Translations under genes and position numbers: made by a program
Notes under the pieces: model-generated
The model's input: only the letters and a program-made list of their open reading frames with translations
Databases searched by the model: none
Told to the model about the DNA's origin: nothing
Shown: in pieces, positions 7,497 through 7,955 of the stretch
Layout: every line of letters begins with the position of its first letter
Numbering within the stretch: the first letter of the stretch is position 1
NCBI GenBank assembly: GCA_947175655.1
Contig: CAMWNQ010000077.1
Coordinates: forward strand, 1-7,955
Length of the DNA: 7,955 nucleotides
From: an uncultured Clostridia bacterium
GTDB lineage: Bacteria > Bacillota > Clostridia > Oscillospirales > Ruminococcaceae
Direction of reading: 5' to 3'

Positions 7497-7531
7497 TAAT
7501 TATGATAATTAATAGTATTATTTTAAAATAA
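7497..7531. repeat. Two adjacent AT-only palindromes before trpE
   Basis: Between the leader terminator and the trpE ribosome binding site are TTATTTTAAAATAA (7518-7531), a perfect 14-base palindrome, and TAATTAT-G-ATAATTA (7497-7511), with 7-base arms around one base. They are separated by 6 bases. They could be a weak operator, a weak RNA structure, or a chance result of AT-rich DNA. No known site is recognised. The rest of 7478-7546 holds only the trpE ribosome binding site. Confidence 0.4.
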
Positions 7532-7546
7532 ATCCTGAAAGGCAAC

Positions 7547-7584
7547 AAAAAAATCCCTGACAAGATTTGAAATTCTTGTCAAGG
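7547..7584 (-). terminator. T-box regulated intrinsic terminator
   Basis: Reading the minus strand, CCTTGACAAGA (7584-7574) pairs with TCTTGTCAGGG (7565-7555) over 11 base pairs (one G-U) around an 8-base loop. It is followed by A and seven T (7553-7547). The first five bases of its 5' arm, CCTTG, are also the 3' arm of the antiterminator, so the two structures exclude each other. This terminator stops transcription before trpE when tRNA-Trp is charged. Confidence 0.93.
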
Positions 7585-7835
7585 ACTAATACTTTACAAT
7601 ATCAGCGGTGCCACCTTGATTTACAGAAATATCTGTACACTTTTTACGGAATACCATCATATTCCTGACAACTTACGTATGCCTACACGTCATAGAATAC
7701 TAAGCCATAAAAACTTTTCACTATGCCCTCAGCGACCCATTTAACAATCCGTTACTCAATCCGGCTCTCAGCTTTCCGAACTCTCTGTAAAGCACAGCAA
7801 TTGTTTTTACTCTCGCCTCAACGGTTTATATAACT
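7547..7835 (-). ncRNA. T-box riboswitch leader, tryptophan specific
   Basis: The conserved T-box core is on the minus strand: CAAGG (7618-7614), the tRNA-binding bulge UGGCACC (7613-7607), then helix GCUGAUA (7606-7600) with UAUUAGU (7591-7585), closed by CCUUG (7584-7580). The UGGC would pair with a GCCA acceptor end, fitting tRNA-Trp with discriminator G. In Stem I an AGTA motif (7811-7808) faces AAATGGGT between helices GCG/CGC (7816-7814 with 7734-7732) and AACAAT/ATTGTT (7805-7800 with 7748-7743). This places the specifier UGG, the Trp codon, at 7739-7737. Further hairpins are CTTA/TAAG at 7704-7672, GGAATA/TATTCC at 7665-7648, and a short Stem III ACAGA/TCTGT at 7636-7623. Uncharged tRNA-Trp should stabilise the antiterminator and allow trp transcription. 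Class and specificity are well supported; the transcript start is inferred from the promoter. Confidence 0.95.
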
Positions 7836-7841
7836 GTAGTT

Positions 7842-7870
7842 ATTATACAACTAAAAAATTAATATGTCAA
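7842..7870 (-). promoter_or_regulatory. trp operon promoter, full consensus
   Basis: On the minus strand TTGACA (7870-7865) and TATAAT (7847-7842) are both exact vegetative consensus hexamers with the ideal 17-base spacer. Transcription should start near 7835, just upstream of T-box Stem I. The DNA upstream (7871-7955) is almost wholly A and T and could act as an UP element. No operator overlapping the promoter is evident, which fits control by attenuation and not by a repressor. Confidence 0.88.
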
Positions 7871-7955
7871 GAGGTTATATATATTTTTTATATTTAACTA
7901 TATAAATTTACAATTAATAATTCTTAATATACATTAAAAATTATAAACTGAAATA
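7871..7955. other. AT-rich upstream flank without a visible gene
   Basis: This 85-base edge of the window is almost entirely A and T. I see no open frame with a ribosome binding site, no strong hairpin and no second promoter with proper spacing on either strand. Any neighbouring gene lies outside the window. Confidence 0.5.

Noticed and set aside
7586..7660. A possible leader peptide (ATG at 7660, 24 codons) in the trp leader, minus strand
   Set aside because: It contains no Trp codon, its start lies in a leader hairpin loop, and it runs through the T-box core. The T-box explains the regulation, so a classical ribosome-stalling attenuator is not needed.
7720..7825. Several GAG triplets in the leader RNA, which could suggest a TRAP protein site as in Bacillus subtilis trp
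   Set aside because: The spacing is irregular, the number is well below the eleven regular repeats of a typical TRAP site, and the triplets sit in conserved T-box Stem I motifs.
1..7955. Mobile elements, CRISPR arrays, tRNA or rRNA genes, or a novel defence or mobile system
   Set aside because: I saw no transposase, integrase, phage-like or toxin-like protein, no regularly spaced repeats and no tRNA-like fold. Composition is even across the operon, and every larger frame is explained by the trp genes or the regulator.

Overview
The window holds a complete tryptophan biosynthesis operon in the order trpE-trpG-trpD-trpC-trpF-trpB-trpA. It lies on the minus strand (7477 down to 1030) and fills most of the window. 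Upstream of it, also on the minus strand, are a consensus promoter and a T-box riboswitch leader. At the other end, on the plus strand and convergent with the operon, is an AraC-family regulator with its own promoter. A hairpin between trpA and the regulator gene probably terminates transcription from both sides. The AT-rich composition, strong purine-rich ribosome binding sites, tight gene packing and T-box control indicate a low-GC Gram-positive bacterium. Details of the proteins (GLFR in TrpF, SSMGVTGMR in TrpA) remind me of Clostridia, perhaps Ruminococcus-like, but this placement is an inference from recall.

Layout by region. 1-172: promoter (TTGACT, 17 bp, extended -10 TATAAT) and a leader of about 128 nt for the regulator. 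173-976: AraC-family regulator. 986-1016: shared terminator hairpin. 1030-7477: the seven trp genes, with gaps of at most 20 nt or overlaps of 1-8 nt. 7478-7546: AT-rich untranslated stretch with two short palindromes and the trpE ribosome binding site. 7547-7835: T-box leader with Trp specifier, antiterminator and terminator. 7842-7870: trp promoter. 7871-7955: very AT-rich DNA in which I see no gene.

How it works together. TrpE and TrpG form anthranilate synthase. TrpD adds the phosphoribosyl group, TrpF isomerises, TrpC closes the indole ring, and TrpA and TrpB make tryptophan. Every step from chorismate is present, each as a separate single-function protein, and none is broken. Control appears two-layered. 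Uncharged tRNA-Trp should pair with the UGG specifier and the UGGC bulge of the leader and allow read-through. The TrpE protein also carries the usual tryptophan feedback-site motifs.

I found no undescribed system here. The points most worth a second look are a Glu in place of the usual catalytic Asp in TrpA, the AraC-family neighbour of unknown role, and the short open frame in that regulator's leader.
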